In this document: piece after piece, positions 1 to 6,697 of the stretch
Layout: the number at the start of each line of letters is the position of its first letter
How positions within the stretch are numbered: the first letter of the stretch is position 1
NCBI GenBank assembly: GCA_031268245.1
Contig: JAIRXN010000235.1
Span: 1-12,746, forward strand
DNA from: Treponema sp.
Lineage (GTDB): Bacteria; Spirochaetota; Spirochaetia; Treponematales; Breznakiellaceae
Reading direction: 5' to 3'
DNA length: 12,746 nucleotides
Translations under genes and position numbers: made by a program
The notes under the pieces: generated by a model
Seen by the model: only the letters and a program-made list of their open reading frames with translations
Database searches by the model: none
What the model was told of the DNA's origin: nothing

Positions 1-410
1 GAGATCTGAAAAACAGTAATCTCCGCTTCATCATCATACTCGATAAAACGGCCCCTGGCGACAATCTCGTTCTTTCTGTCCTCCAGCGTGGCGTTTCCCT
101 CAAGCCGGGCGACCTTAAGCTTGCGATCGTAGCGCAGCCGATCGGTACGAAAGACTATCTCTTTTTCTTCTTCGATGCCTTCAACCCCGCCGGTACAGTC
201 GATAAACTGGTTGTCATCTCCCTGGATCTCTATCCGGGCAGCCTTGAGGAGCAGGTTATCGGAACGCACCTCCGCATTTCCGGTAAGTACGGTAATCTCC
301 CGCCCCACGGCCTTGGAACCCTGCATACGGTCGGCCTTGAAAGTAAAAGTATCCGCAAAGGGATACCAGGGGAGCAAAAAAATCATGACAGCAAAAAAAA
401 CTTTTCTCAT
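1..410 (-). CDS. lptA: LptA/OstA-like periplasmic protein, C-terminus outside window
   Basis: Reading from ATG at 410, the visible 136 residues begin with a signal peptide (MRK, then a hydrophobic run, probable cleavage after Ala19 in PFA|D). A repetitive beta-rich OstA-type region follows: DTFTFKADRMQG, then segments on the pattern 'LTGNAEVRSDNLLLKAARIEI' and 'FRTDRLRYDRKLKVARLEGNATLED', typical of LptA, in which each strand repeats the idea of a modification layer being added. LptA proteins form the periplasmic bridge that carries lipopolysaccharide or a comparable glycolipid from the inner-membrane LptBFGC complex to the outer membrane. The start is supported by GAGGG four bases upstream; that motif begins inside the TGA stop of the preceding lptC-like gene (7-bp gap). 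The gene runs off the left edge, so its length and the expected downstream ABC gene (lptB) cannot be seen. Treponemes studied so far lack classical LPS, so the cargo is uncertain. Confidence 0.85.
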   Translation of the reverse strand, partial: MRKVFFAVMIFLLPWYPFADTFTFKADRMQGSKAVGREITVLTGNAEVRSDNLLLKAARIEIQGDDNQFIDCTGGVEGIEEEKEIVFRTDRLRYDRKLKVARLEGNATLEDRKNEIVARGRFIEYDDEAEITVFQI

Positions 411-417
411 TTCGCCC

Positions 418-1083
418 TCATTGGACTTGTTCAATAACTTCACCCGGCTCTTCGGCCTCTGCTTCATTCGGCTCTGCTTCAATTACTTCTTCTTCTACTA
501 TTTCCTCTTCGCTGTTCACTAAATCTCCCTCTTCTTCCTCTTCCTCGTCGTCATGAATGTAGGTACCGGAAAGCCCGCCTTCAAAACCCCAGGTACGGCT
601 GCGGGCATTGGCGCTAAAACCCCAGCCCGAAAAACTGGTACCGTTTTCCCGGAGTATCCTCACCTCATCTTCAGGATTACCCGAAAGCACGCGATCCTTG
701 TCATGCCAGTGAAGCCGTCCGGTTTCCACGGTAAAATCTTCGGACTGTACGGAAATCTGCACTCCGTCTCCCAATTCAACGTTGCCGGATTCCAGTTCTA
801 CCTCTGCTGTTCCTGCCCGGCCTCTCGCATTGATCTCCTCTCCATGCCGGTCAAACTGTTCAAAGGAAAAATTTTTAAGGTCAACGATCTGTTTATCCTC
901 GTAACGCTCCACCAGTTCCGCCATAAAACGCACCTGGGGGTCGCCTTTCCGTACCCGCACATAGTCTACATCGTTCATCACCAGATCCGGCCGCTCGTTT
1001 TCAAGTTCCCCCGTGTCGCCGTAGTCAAAAGAACAGGCAAGAAACCAAAAGACTAAAAAAAAGAGGGGCAGCGCATATTTCAC
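418..1083 (-). CDS. lptC: LptC-like lipoprotein with an acidic C-terminal tail
   Basis: A 221-residue protein read from GTG at 1083. Residues 1-17 are a lipoprotein signal (K2, hydrophobic core, lipobox FLAC with Cys17). The middle, about residues 25-176, has the LptC layout: 'RPDLVMNDVDYVRVRKGDPQVRF' near the start, then beta strands such as 'LHWHDKDRVLSG' and 'SGWGFSANARSRTWGFEGG' with a closing GTYI. LptC normally sits in the inner membrane and hands lipid to LptA. I prefer GTG 1083 over an in-frame ATG about 37 bases upstream, because the longer form adds a charged stretch (KERSEDF) before the signal and the GTG has GAGG eight bases upstream, overlapping the pyrG stop. The oddity is the last 45 residues (177-221): 23 Asp/Glu and no Lys or Arg. 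Cotranscribed with pyrG upstream and lptA downstream. Family assignment is fairly firm; the cargo is inferred. Confidence 0.83.
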   Translation of the reverse strand: MKYALPLFFLVFWFLACSFDYGDTGELENERPDLVMNDVDYVRVRKGDPQVRFMAELVERYEDKQIVDLKNFSFEQFDRHGEEINARGRAGTAEVELESGNVELGDGVQISVQSEDFTVETGRLHWHDKDRVLSGNPEDEVRILRENGTSFSGWGFSANARSRTWGFEGGLSGTYIHDDEEEEEEGDLVNSEEEIVEEEVIEAEPNEAEAEEPGEVIEQVQ

Positions 1084-1093
1084 GGCAAAATCC

Positions 1094-2731
1094 TCACTGC
1101 GCTCCTTTGGAGCGTACATCCCGTGCCGCGGCAATAAAGTCCCGGAAAAGAGGAGCGGCGGAAGTAGGCTTGGATTTGAATTCCGGATGGAACTGCACGC
1201 CCAGGCCCCAGGGGTGATCCGGCCATTCCACGCACTCCACCAGCTTACCGTCGGGGGTAAAGGCCGCAAGCCTCAAGCCCGCTGCGGACATCTCCTGACG
1301 GTAGCGGTTGACAAATTCATAACGGTGCCGGTGCCGTTCCCTGATGTCTTTATCCCCATAGGCCGCCAGAATAAGAGTATTCTGTTCGGCAACACAGTCC
1401 CAGTTTCCCAGCCTCATGGTGGCCCCGTAGGCGGTAATGTCTTCCTGTTCTTCCATAAGGCTTACCACCGGGTGCCGGGTTTCCTGGTTAAACTCGGTGG
1501 AATCCGCATCCTCCAAGCCCAGGACATGGCGGGCCCAATCTATCACCATGATCTGCATACCAAGGCATACACCGAAATAGGGCACCTTGTTGAGCCGGGC
1601 CCATGCGGCAGCCTTAACCATACCGCTGATCCCCCGTTGTCCAAAGCCGCCGGGCACAAGAATCCCGTCAACGCCGCCGCCTTCCGCTTCGGGCCCCAGA
1701 ATGGAATCTACATTATCCAGACCTTCCAGCCGGGAAGAATCAATTTTAACAAGCTCTACTTCGACACCCCCTTCAAGGCCGGCATGGAAGAGGGCTTCAT
1801 ACACCGATTTATACGCATCGTGGAGTTCCATGTACTTACCCACAATACCGATCCGTACCTTGCCTTTCCGGGCGGCAAAACGTTCCATCATGGAACACCA
1901 TGAACTCAAGTCTGCATGGCGGCTTACCACACCCATCCGGCTCAGCACCACCTGATCGAGTTTCTGTTCAGAGAAGATCAGGGGGATCTCGTAGATGGTG
2001 GTACTTACATCGTAGGAGGTAAAAACAGCATCGGGGGCCACATTGGTAAACAGGGCAATCTTGCGCCGCGTGGCTTCGTCCAGCATCACCGGAGCCCGGC
2101 AGATGAGAATATCAGGCTGAATTCCCTGTTCCTGCATTGCCTTGACCGAGTGCTGGGTAGGCTTGGTCTTGAGTTCCCCGCCCGCCACTTCGGGAAGGAG
2201 AGTTAAATGGACGGAAAGCACATTTTCCCGGCCCATTTCATGGATGATCTGCCGGGCGGTTTCCAGAAAGGGAATAGATTCAATGTCCCCTACCGTTCCG
2301 CCAATTTCCACAATTATAACATCGGTGTCGGGATCTTCCTTGGCCACCGCAAGAATCCGGGCCTTGATCTCGTCGGTGATATGGGGGATCACCTGGACAC
2401 AACGGCCCAGATAACGGCCTTCCCTCTCCTTGCGGATTACCGCATCGTATACTTGCCCGGTGGTAATTGAATTGGCTCTGGAAAGAGGGCTTTTGGTAAA
2501 GCGGGCATAGTTTCCCAGGTCAAGATCCGTCTCGGCGCCGTCATCGGTAACATAAACTTCCCCATGCTGGTAGGGACTCATGGTTCCCGCGTCCACATTG
2601 ATATAGGGATCACACTTCACCATACGGACATTCAATCCCCGCCCTTCCAGCAGCGCGCCAAGGGAGGAAGCAGCAACCCCCTTCCCCAGGCTGGAACACA
2701 CCCCGCCCGAGACGAAAATAAACTTGTTCAT
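1094..2731 (-). CDS. pyrG: CTP synthase (glutamine-hydrolysing)
   Basis: A full-length 545-residue CTP synthase, which makes CTP from UTP with ATP and glutamine-derived ammonia in the cytoplasm. The N-terminal synthetase domain starts with the family signature KFIFVSGGVCSSLGKG (residues 3-18, P-loop) and continues with CDPYINVDAGTMSPYQHGEV (40-59) and VEIGGTVGDIES (141-152). The C-terminal class I glutamine amidotransferase domain begins near residue 293 and shows the nucleophile Cys389 in FGVCLGMQ, with His515 and Glu517 in GVQFHPEF, so the triad is intact. The ATG at 2731 is the only start that preserves the signature. No Shine-Dalgarno is visible before it; the promoter lies so close that the mRNA may be leaderless. 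It is the first gene of a unit continuing into lptC and lptA, and is divergent from cheR. Confidence 0.98.
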   Translation of the reverse strand: MNKFIFVSGGVCSSLGKGVAASSLGALLEGRGLNVRMVKCDPYINVDAGTMSPYQHGEVYVTDDGAETDLDLGNYARFTKSPLSRANSITTGQVYDAVIRKEREGRYLGRCVQVIPHITDEIKARILAVAKEDPDTDVIIVEIGGTVGDIESIPFLETARQIIHEMGRENVLSVHLTLLPEVAGGELKTKPTQHSVKAMQEQGIQPDILICRAPVMLDEATRRKIALFTNVAPDAVFTSYDVSTTIYEIPLIFSEQKLDQVVLSRMGVVSRHADLSSWCSMMERFAARKGKVRIGIVGKYMELHDAYKSVYEALFHAGLEGGVEVELVKIDSSRLEGLDNVDSILGPEAEGGGVDGILVPGGFGQRGISGMVKAAAWARLNKVPYFGVCLGMQIMVIDWARHVLGLEDADSTEFNQETRHPVVSLMEEQEDITAYGATMRLGNWDCVAEQNTLILAAYGDKDIRERHRHRYEFVNRYRQEMSAAGLRLAAFTPDGKLVECVEWPDHPWGLGVQFHPEFKSKPTSAAPLFRDFIAAARDVRSKGAQ

Positions 2732-2739
2732 GTAGAAGA

Positions 2740-2768
2740 ATTATCTCAATCGTCCCTGCTTTGGTCAA
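2740..2768 (-). promoter_or_regulatory. Sigma70-type promoter of pyrG, probably leaderless
   Basis: On the minus strand TTGACC (2768-2763), a 17-base spacer and GATAAT (2745-2740) form a good housekeeping promoter (5/6 at each hexamer). Only eight bases separate the -10 box from the pyrG ATG, so a start about seven bases after the -10 would fall one or two bases before the ATG. No Shine-Dalgarno could fit on such a transcript. Seen by eye; the start site is inferred. Confidence 0.6.
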
Positions 2769-2783
2769 TATCAATTATCCTCA

Positions 2784-2811
2784 TTGACATTTTTGTCCGG
2801 ATTCATAGACT
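2784..2811 (+). promoter_or_regulatory. Sigma70-type promoter of cheR, probably leaderless
   Basis: TTGACA (2784-2789, 6/6), a 16-base spacer and TAGACT (2806-2811, 4/6). A start seven bases downstream would be near 2818, directly before the cheR ATG at 2819. The cheR start has no Shine-Dalgarno upstream. The -35 boxes of this promoter and of the pyrG promoter face away from each other across only 15 bp. The -10 is weaker than that of pyrG, so confidence is moderate. Confidence 0.5.
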
Positions 2812-2818
2812 AGATAAT

Positions 2819-3637
2819 ATGGGTGAAGTTGTTTTTTTTACCGATGCCGACTTTGAACAGTACCGGACACTCATATACAACGAGAGCGGTATCCATTTTA
2901 CGGCCTCAAACAGATCTATTCTGGAGAGCAGGCTCAAGGAACGGCTGCGCGACAAACCCGGGGTTACGGTAAAAAATTACTATGGCGTCATTATCAAAGA
3001 CAAAGAAGAACTCAAAGATTTCCTTGACGCCATAACCACTAATCTTACCCGGTTTTTCCGGAATCAGGCCCATTTTGATGCGTTGGAACACCATGTGGTT
3101 CCGGAATTGATGAAAATCAAGCAGGGGGGCCTTACAACCCTCAAGATCTGGAGTGCGGGCTGTTCCACCGGAGAAGAACCCTATACTATCGCCATGCTGA
3201 TGAGCGAGATCCTCCCCCCGCCCTGGAAATTTGAGATTGTAGCCAGCGATATAAGCCTTAAATGCCTCATGACTGCCAAGGAAGGCTTCTATGCCGATGC
3301 CCGCATTGCCGGCATCCCCGATCTCTACCTGAAAAAATACTTTGACAAGGCGGAGGGAGGCTACAAAGTCAAGCCGGATCTGATGAGCAAGATCCGGTTT
3401 GACTATCACAATCTTAAAAATGATTCGGGTCTGCGGAACCTTGATGTAGTTTTCTGCAGAAACGTAATAATTTATTTTGATGAGGCTGCCCAGGCCACGG
3501 TCATGAGCCGTTTCTGGGATTCCATGGCGTCAAAATCCTTCCTTTTCATTGGTCATTCTGAATCCCTGTTCGGCATGAACACCAAATTCGAGTTTATAAA
3601 AACCCAATGGGCAACTTTGTATCGCAAATTTACATAA
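2819..3637 (+). CDS. cheR: Chemotaxis protein methyltransferase CheR
   Basis: A 272-residue cytoplasmic SAM-dependent methyltransferase that methylates glutamates on chemoreceptors. The N-terminal helical CheR domain covers about residues 8-75 (DADFEQYRTLIYNESGIHF), followed by TNLTRFFR (74-81). The catalytic Rossmann domain has the SAM motif WSAGCSTGEEPYTIAM (111-126), the acidic SDI (143-145) and the diagnostic CRNVIIYFD (213-221), ending with LFIGHSESL. The length is normal for the family and no TPR or other fusion is present. The frame is open further upstream, but that part is antisense to pyrG and contains no family sequence; ATG 2819 is the only start codon near the conserved N-terminus and it lacks a Shine-Dalgarno. 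cheB follows after 12 bases, so the two adaptation enzymes share one transcript. No CheA, CheW or receptor gene is nearby. Confidence 0.96.
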   Translation: MGEVVFFTDADFEQYRTLIYNESGIHFTASNRSILESRLKERLRDKPGVTVKNYYGVIIKDKEELKDFLDAITTNLTRFFRNQAHFDALEHHVVPELMKIKQGGLTTLKIWSAGCSTGEEPYTIAMLMSEILPPPWKFEIVASDISLKCLMTAKEGFYADARIAGIPDLYLKKYFDKAEGGYKVKPDLMSKIRFDYHNLKNDSGLRNLDVVFCRNVIIYFDEAAQATVMSRFWDSMASKSFLFIGHSESLFGMNTKFEFIKTQWATLYRKFT

Positions 3638-3649
3638 CCGGAGCATATC

Positions 3650-4777
3650 GTGGGTGACGAAATTCGTGTATTGATTACAGATGATTCTGCGCTGATGCGT
3701 AACCTGATCGGCAGGATGGTGGAAGCCACGCCGGGACTTGTGGTTGCAGATAAAGCCATGAATGGACGTTTTGCCCTGCAGAAGATACCCCGTGTAGAAC
3801 CGGATGTTATCGTCCTGGATCTGGAGATGCCTGAAATGAACGGCGTCGAATTCCTCAAGGAACGGAAGAAGATGGGGATCTCCATTCCGGTGGTCATTCT
3901 GTCTTCTATTGCTGCCCGCGGGGCGGAGATAACCATGGAGGCCCTTGCTCTGGGAGCCAGCGACTTTATCCAGAAACCTTCAGGCTCGGTGTCGGAAGAT
4001 CTCCATGTAGTAAAAGATACCCTTACCGGTATGCTCATAGGCTACGGCGGCGCATACCGGCGCAGCCAGGGCAGAAAAGTTCTTTCCCCCGGTGAATATC
4101 CCAAAAAAACGGGAAGTGTCCCTTCCAGTATCGAAAGCATCCTCAATCCCAAACCGGTCAGCCCTGCCATGGCCCCGGCGCCCCTCCGCAAGCCCGGTAA
4201 AACCGAGATAATCGCCATCGGCATATCCACCGGAGGCCCCGATGCCTTACGGGTGGTTTTTTCCAAACTTGATGCGGATCTTAAGGTTCCTATTGTCGTT
4301 GTTCAGCACATGCCTCCGGGCTTTACCAACGAGTTTGCCAAGAGTCTGGACAGGATATGTCCCCTGGAAGTCAAGGAAGCCGAAGAAGGCGATCTGATAA
4401 AACCCGGACGGGTTCTCATTGCCCAGGGGAATAAACACCTGGAAGTGGAGAAAAAATCTCTGGCATCAATAGCCCATCTGTCCGATGCTCCCCTGGTTTC
4501 GGGGCATAGACCCAGCGCGAACGTACTTTTTGAGTCTGTTGCAAAATCCTACCAGAATCACGCCCTGGGAGTGATCATGACCGGCATGGGCCGGGACGGG
4601 GCCGAAAATTTGGGAATGATCTACCAGGAAGGGGGCATGACCCTCGGGCAGGATGAACATAGCGCCGTGGTGTACGGCATGCCCAGAGTGGCTTATGAAT
4701 TGGGCAATGTAATGGAACAAGTCAGCCTGGAAAATATGGCCCGCAGAATCTGCGATGTGGCTAAGACCGCGAGATAG
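3650..4777 (+). CDS. cheB: Chemotaxis methylesterase/glutamine deamidase CheB
   Basis: A 375-residue two-domain response regulator that removes receptor methyl groups and deamidates receptor glutamines, opposing CheR. The receiver domain (about 4-125) has the acidic pair Asp11-Asp12, phospho-acceptor Asp57 in VLDLEMPEMNG, Ser85/Ser86 and Lys109 in FIQKP. A proline-rich linker (about 128-184) leads to the CheB esterase domain with Ser193 in GISTGGP, His220 in VVQHMPPGFT and Asp316 in TGMGRDGA, so both phosphorylation site and catalytic triad are intact. The start is GTG at 3650, with GGAG six bases upstream; it gives the usual receiver N-terminus IRVLITDDS. It follows cheR closely. The last 17 bp overlap the end of the oppositely oriented ricT, leaving no room for a dedicated terminator between them. 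Confidence 0.97.
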   Translation: MGDEIRVLITDDSALMRNLIGRMVEATPGLVVADKAMNGRFALQKIPRVEPDVIVLDLEMPEMNGVEFLKERKKMGISIPVVILSSIAARGAEITMEALALGASDFIQKPSGSVSEDLHVVKDTLTGMLIGYGGAYRRSQGRKVLSPGEYPKKTGSVPSSIESILNPKPVSPAMAPAPLRKPGKTEIIAIGISTGGPDALRVVFSKLDADLKVPIVVVQHMPPGFTNEFAKSLDRICPLEVKEAEEGDLIKPGRVLIAQGNKHLEVEKKSLASIAHLSDAPLVSGHRPSANVLFESVAKSYQNHALGVIMTGMGRDGAENLGMIYQEGGMTLGQDEHSAVVYGMPRVAYELGNVMEQVSLENMARRICDVAKTAR

Positions 4778-5696
4778 TCCAGCGGTTATCGATTTTTTCA
4801 AACCGGGAAGCTTCTATATTCATAACCCGGCCGTCTTCGGAGGCAAGTTTCAACTGCCCCAGAACCACATTCACCTCAATGACCTTCCACTGTTCCCCTT
4901 CGACGGAAAGCCGCGCTCCCTCCTGGGGCATAAGCCGCCGCTGTTCGTTGTAGAAATTGTGTTCATAGGACAGGCAGCAGAGAAGTCTGCCGCAGGGGCC
5001 TGAAATTTTCATGGAATTGAGGGAGAGATTCTGATCTTTGGCCATCTTGATAGAAACGGCCCTGAGTTTGTCGCATACCGAATGACAGCAGTAGGCCCTG
5101 CCGCAGACTCCCAGGCCGCCGACTACCCTGGCTTCGTCCCGTATCCCAATCTGCCGCAGTTCTATCCGGGCTTTGAACACGCTCACAAGATCTTTTACCA
5201 GATCCCGGAAATCCACACGGTTTTCGGCGGTAAAGAAGAAAAGTATTTTGGACTCTTCCAGAAGATAATGCACCGACACCAGTTTCATATCCAGCCGGTG
5301 GTCTTCAATCTTTTTCCTGCAGACAGAGAAGGCTTCCGCCTCAAGCTCCCTGTTGCATCTGGCTTTTTCCAGATCTTCGTCCGTAGCAGGACGCTCAATA
5401 AGGGCTATTTCCCCGGAAACCCTGCCGCCGTCACGGTTCAACGGGCCTATCACCTGGGCCAGATCCCTGCCGTAACGGGTAGGCACCAGCACCATATCAC
5501 CGCGGCTTAAAGGATCGCCTTTGTAAAAAGCGAGAAAAGTATCATGGGAATAGAAAAGCCTCAAATGGTAGATGGGCGCATCAAGTCCCAGTGTATCCTG
5601 CCCAAAACCGACAATAACGTCTTCCGTATCCGCCTCAGAAGGCTTGTCTTCCAGAAAACTTATATCCTCATCTATCTCTTCGTAATCGTCACTCAT
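4761..5696 (-). CDS. ricT: PSP1-domain protein, RicT/YaaT family
   Basis: A 311-residue cytoplasmic protein of the PSP1 family. The hallmark cysteine block is present: VVGGLGVCGRAYCCHSVCDK (191-210) followed by SIKMAKDQNLSLNSMKISG and PCGRLLCCLSYEH (234-246), giving Cys198, 203, 204, 208, 235, 240 and 241. In Bacillus subtilis RicT (YaaT) joins RicA and RicF in an iron-sulfur complex that affects RNase Y-dependent mRNA processing, competence and sporulation; whether that partnership exists here is unknown. The N-terminal 26 residues are very acidic. GTG at 5699 and ATG at 5696 are both possible starts; I choose the ATG because AAGG lies seven to eight bases upstream of it. It is the last gene after M23, bactofilin and yaaR. 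In Firmicutes holB usually lies between yaaR and ricT; here only 31 bases do. Confidence 0.9.
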   Translation of the reverse strand: MSDDYEEIDEDISFLEDKPSEADTEDVIVGFGQDTLGLDAPIYHLRLFYSHDTFLAFYKGDPLSRGDMVLVPTRYGRDLAQVIGPLNRDGGRVSGEIALIERPATDEDLEKARCNRELEAEAFSVCRKKIEDHRLDMKLVSVHYLLEESKILFFFTAENRVDFRDLVKDLVSVFKARIELRQIGIRDEARVVGGLGVCGRAYCCHSVCDKLRAVSIKMAKDQNLSLNSMKISGPCGRLLCCLSYEHNFYNEQRRLMPQEGARLSVEGEQWKVIEVNVVLGQLKLASEDGRVMNIEASRFEKIDNRWTISRS

Positions 5697-5727
5697 CACT
5701 GCACCTTTCTTTTCAAAAACTATCCTG

Positions 5728-6258
5728 CTATTGTATCATATCTACCAGAAGGCCGTTTATCTCTTCAAGCCGCCCTATAATCCCAAGCTGCACCGTCTGT
5801 CCTGCAAGAATCTCGGCGGCCAGCTTTTCCAGTTTTTCGTCCACCACACGGATCTGGCGGAATATGGTCTGTTTCCACTCGGTTTCCGGCCCCCGCTTTA
5901 CCTTTTTCTTAACGCCTTCAATCTCGGCAAATTCATAACCGTTTTCCACCACATAGTACATAAAGTTCCGTACCGCCTTTTTGTAACGGACGATTTCATC
6001 CGGATGAGGGTGGTTCTTGAGATCGTCTCCGGTACTCCGCACTTCGCCGAGAAGCGCCTGTACCGTTTCTTCGGAAACAGGCAGATTCCGGAGCGCTTCC
6101 GTACCTTCTTCAGTTTCCTGCATCTCCAGCAGGTTCCGAAACGAAGGGCTCCGTACTCTTTCCTTTTCCTTGGCCCTGGTTTTTTCCGAACGGGCATTCA
6201 AATATGCCAACGGATTGGTGAACAGCGAACCAATGCCTGAAGGATCGATATTAGCCAT
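5728..6258 (-). CDS. YaaR family protein (DUF327)
   Basis: A 176-residue cytoplasmic protein I recognise as YaaR/DUF327. The conserved part runs from about residue 38 to the end: SFRNLLEM, a helical segment with LLGEVRSTGDDLKNHPHPDEIVRYKKAVRNFMYYVVENGYEF (family signature, around residues 70-111), then VDEKLEKLAAEIL. It is predicted to be all-helical; no membrane segment or signal is visible. The family is of unknown function, but its gene often sits next to ricT/yaaT, as here, which supports both calls. The start at 6258 overlaps the bactofilin stop by 8 bp (ATGGCTAA contains both), and no clear Shine-Dalgarno is seen, so translation is probably coupled to bactofilin. The frame is open upstream to 6411, but that part lies inside the bactofilin gene and is not conserved family sequence. 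Confidence 0.85.
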   Translation of the reverse strand: MANIDPSGIGSLFTNPLAYLNARSEKTRAKEKERVRSPSFRNLLEMQETEEGTEALRNLPVSEETVQALLGEVRSTGDDLKNHPHPDEIVRYKKAVRNFMYYVVENGYEFAEIEGVKKKVKRGPETEWKQTIFRQIRVVDEKLEKLAAEILAGQTVQLGIIGRLEEINGLLVDMIQ

Positions 6259-6682
6259 AAGGCTTTGTAAAGGCAGGCAGGGCGGAATGGAGTCCCTGGG
6301 CATCCCGGTATTCCGCCAGCACTTTTTCCCATAGATCGCCGGTAGGGCAAACCCATACACGGCCGTGGATAAGGCATCCTTCATCCGCCTGGATACGGCG
6401 GGTAATGACATCCCCCATGATCAGGGCTGTGGAAAGAACGATAAGCCTTTCACTGGCAATGACATTCCCGATAACCACGCCGCCGATGGTAACCGAAGTA
6501 CCGGTAACATCGCTCTTCAGCCGCGCCTGTTCCCCGATCACCACTCGTCCTCCGGCATTGAGCTTACCCCGGATATTGCCGTCTACCCGTGTAAAGCCCC
6601 CGGCATCAATATCTCCATTGACAGAAGTATTGGGGCCTATAATGGTGTTGATGGAAAAATCTTCGCGCTTGCTGACGGACAT
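6251..6682 (-). CDS. Bactofilin
   Basis: A 143-residue bactofilin (polymer-forming cytoskeletal protein, DUF583). After a short N-terminal tail (MSVSKREDFSIN) the sequence becomes a right-handed beta-helix of short repeated strands, roughly residues 13-108: GPNTSVNGDIDAGGFTRVDG, NIRGKLNAGGRVVIGEQARL, DVTGTSVTIGGVVIGNVIAS, then GDVITRRIQADEGCLIHGRV. Glycine and valine/isoleucine recur with the spacing expected for one strand per turn. Bactofilins assemble without nucleotide into filaments or patches at the inner membrane and act as scaffolds for wall-modifying enzymes. The M23 peptidase gene immediately upstream (15-bp gap) is the classic partner, as with Helicobacter CcmA and the Csd M23 enzymes. 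The C-terminal tail (109-143) is non-repetitive and ends FTKPYG. A role in cell shape is inferred from family and context. Confidence 0.92.
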   Translation of the reverse strand: MSVSKREDFSINTIIGPNTSVNGDIDAGGFTRVDGNIRGKLNAGGRVVIGEQARLKSDVTGTSVTIGGVVIGNVIASERLIVLSTALIMGDVITRRIQADEGCLIHGRVWVCPTGDLWEKVLAEYRDAQGLHSALPAFTKPYG

Positions 6683-6697
6683 GCGGCTCAGGAGCCT

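Noticed and set aside
553..1056. Plus-strand open frame opposite the LptC-like gene
   Set aside because: It is a shadow of a well-supported lipoprotein gene and has no ribosome binding site or family resemblance.
2564..2818. Upstream in-frame extension of cheR by 85 residues
   Set aside because: It is antisense to the pyrG N-terminus, has no CheR-like sequence, and crosses the two promoters; the family N-terminus begins at 2819.
2732..2818. Sigma28 (flagellar/chemotaxis) promoter before cheR
   Set aside because: No TAAA plus GCCGATAA-like pair is present; the TTGACA box points to the housekeeping sigma factor.
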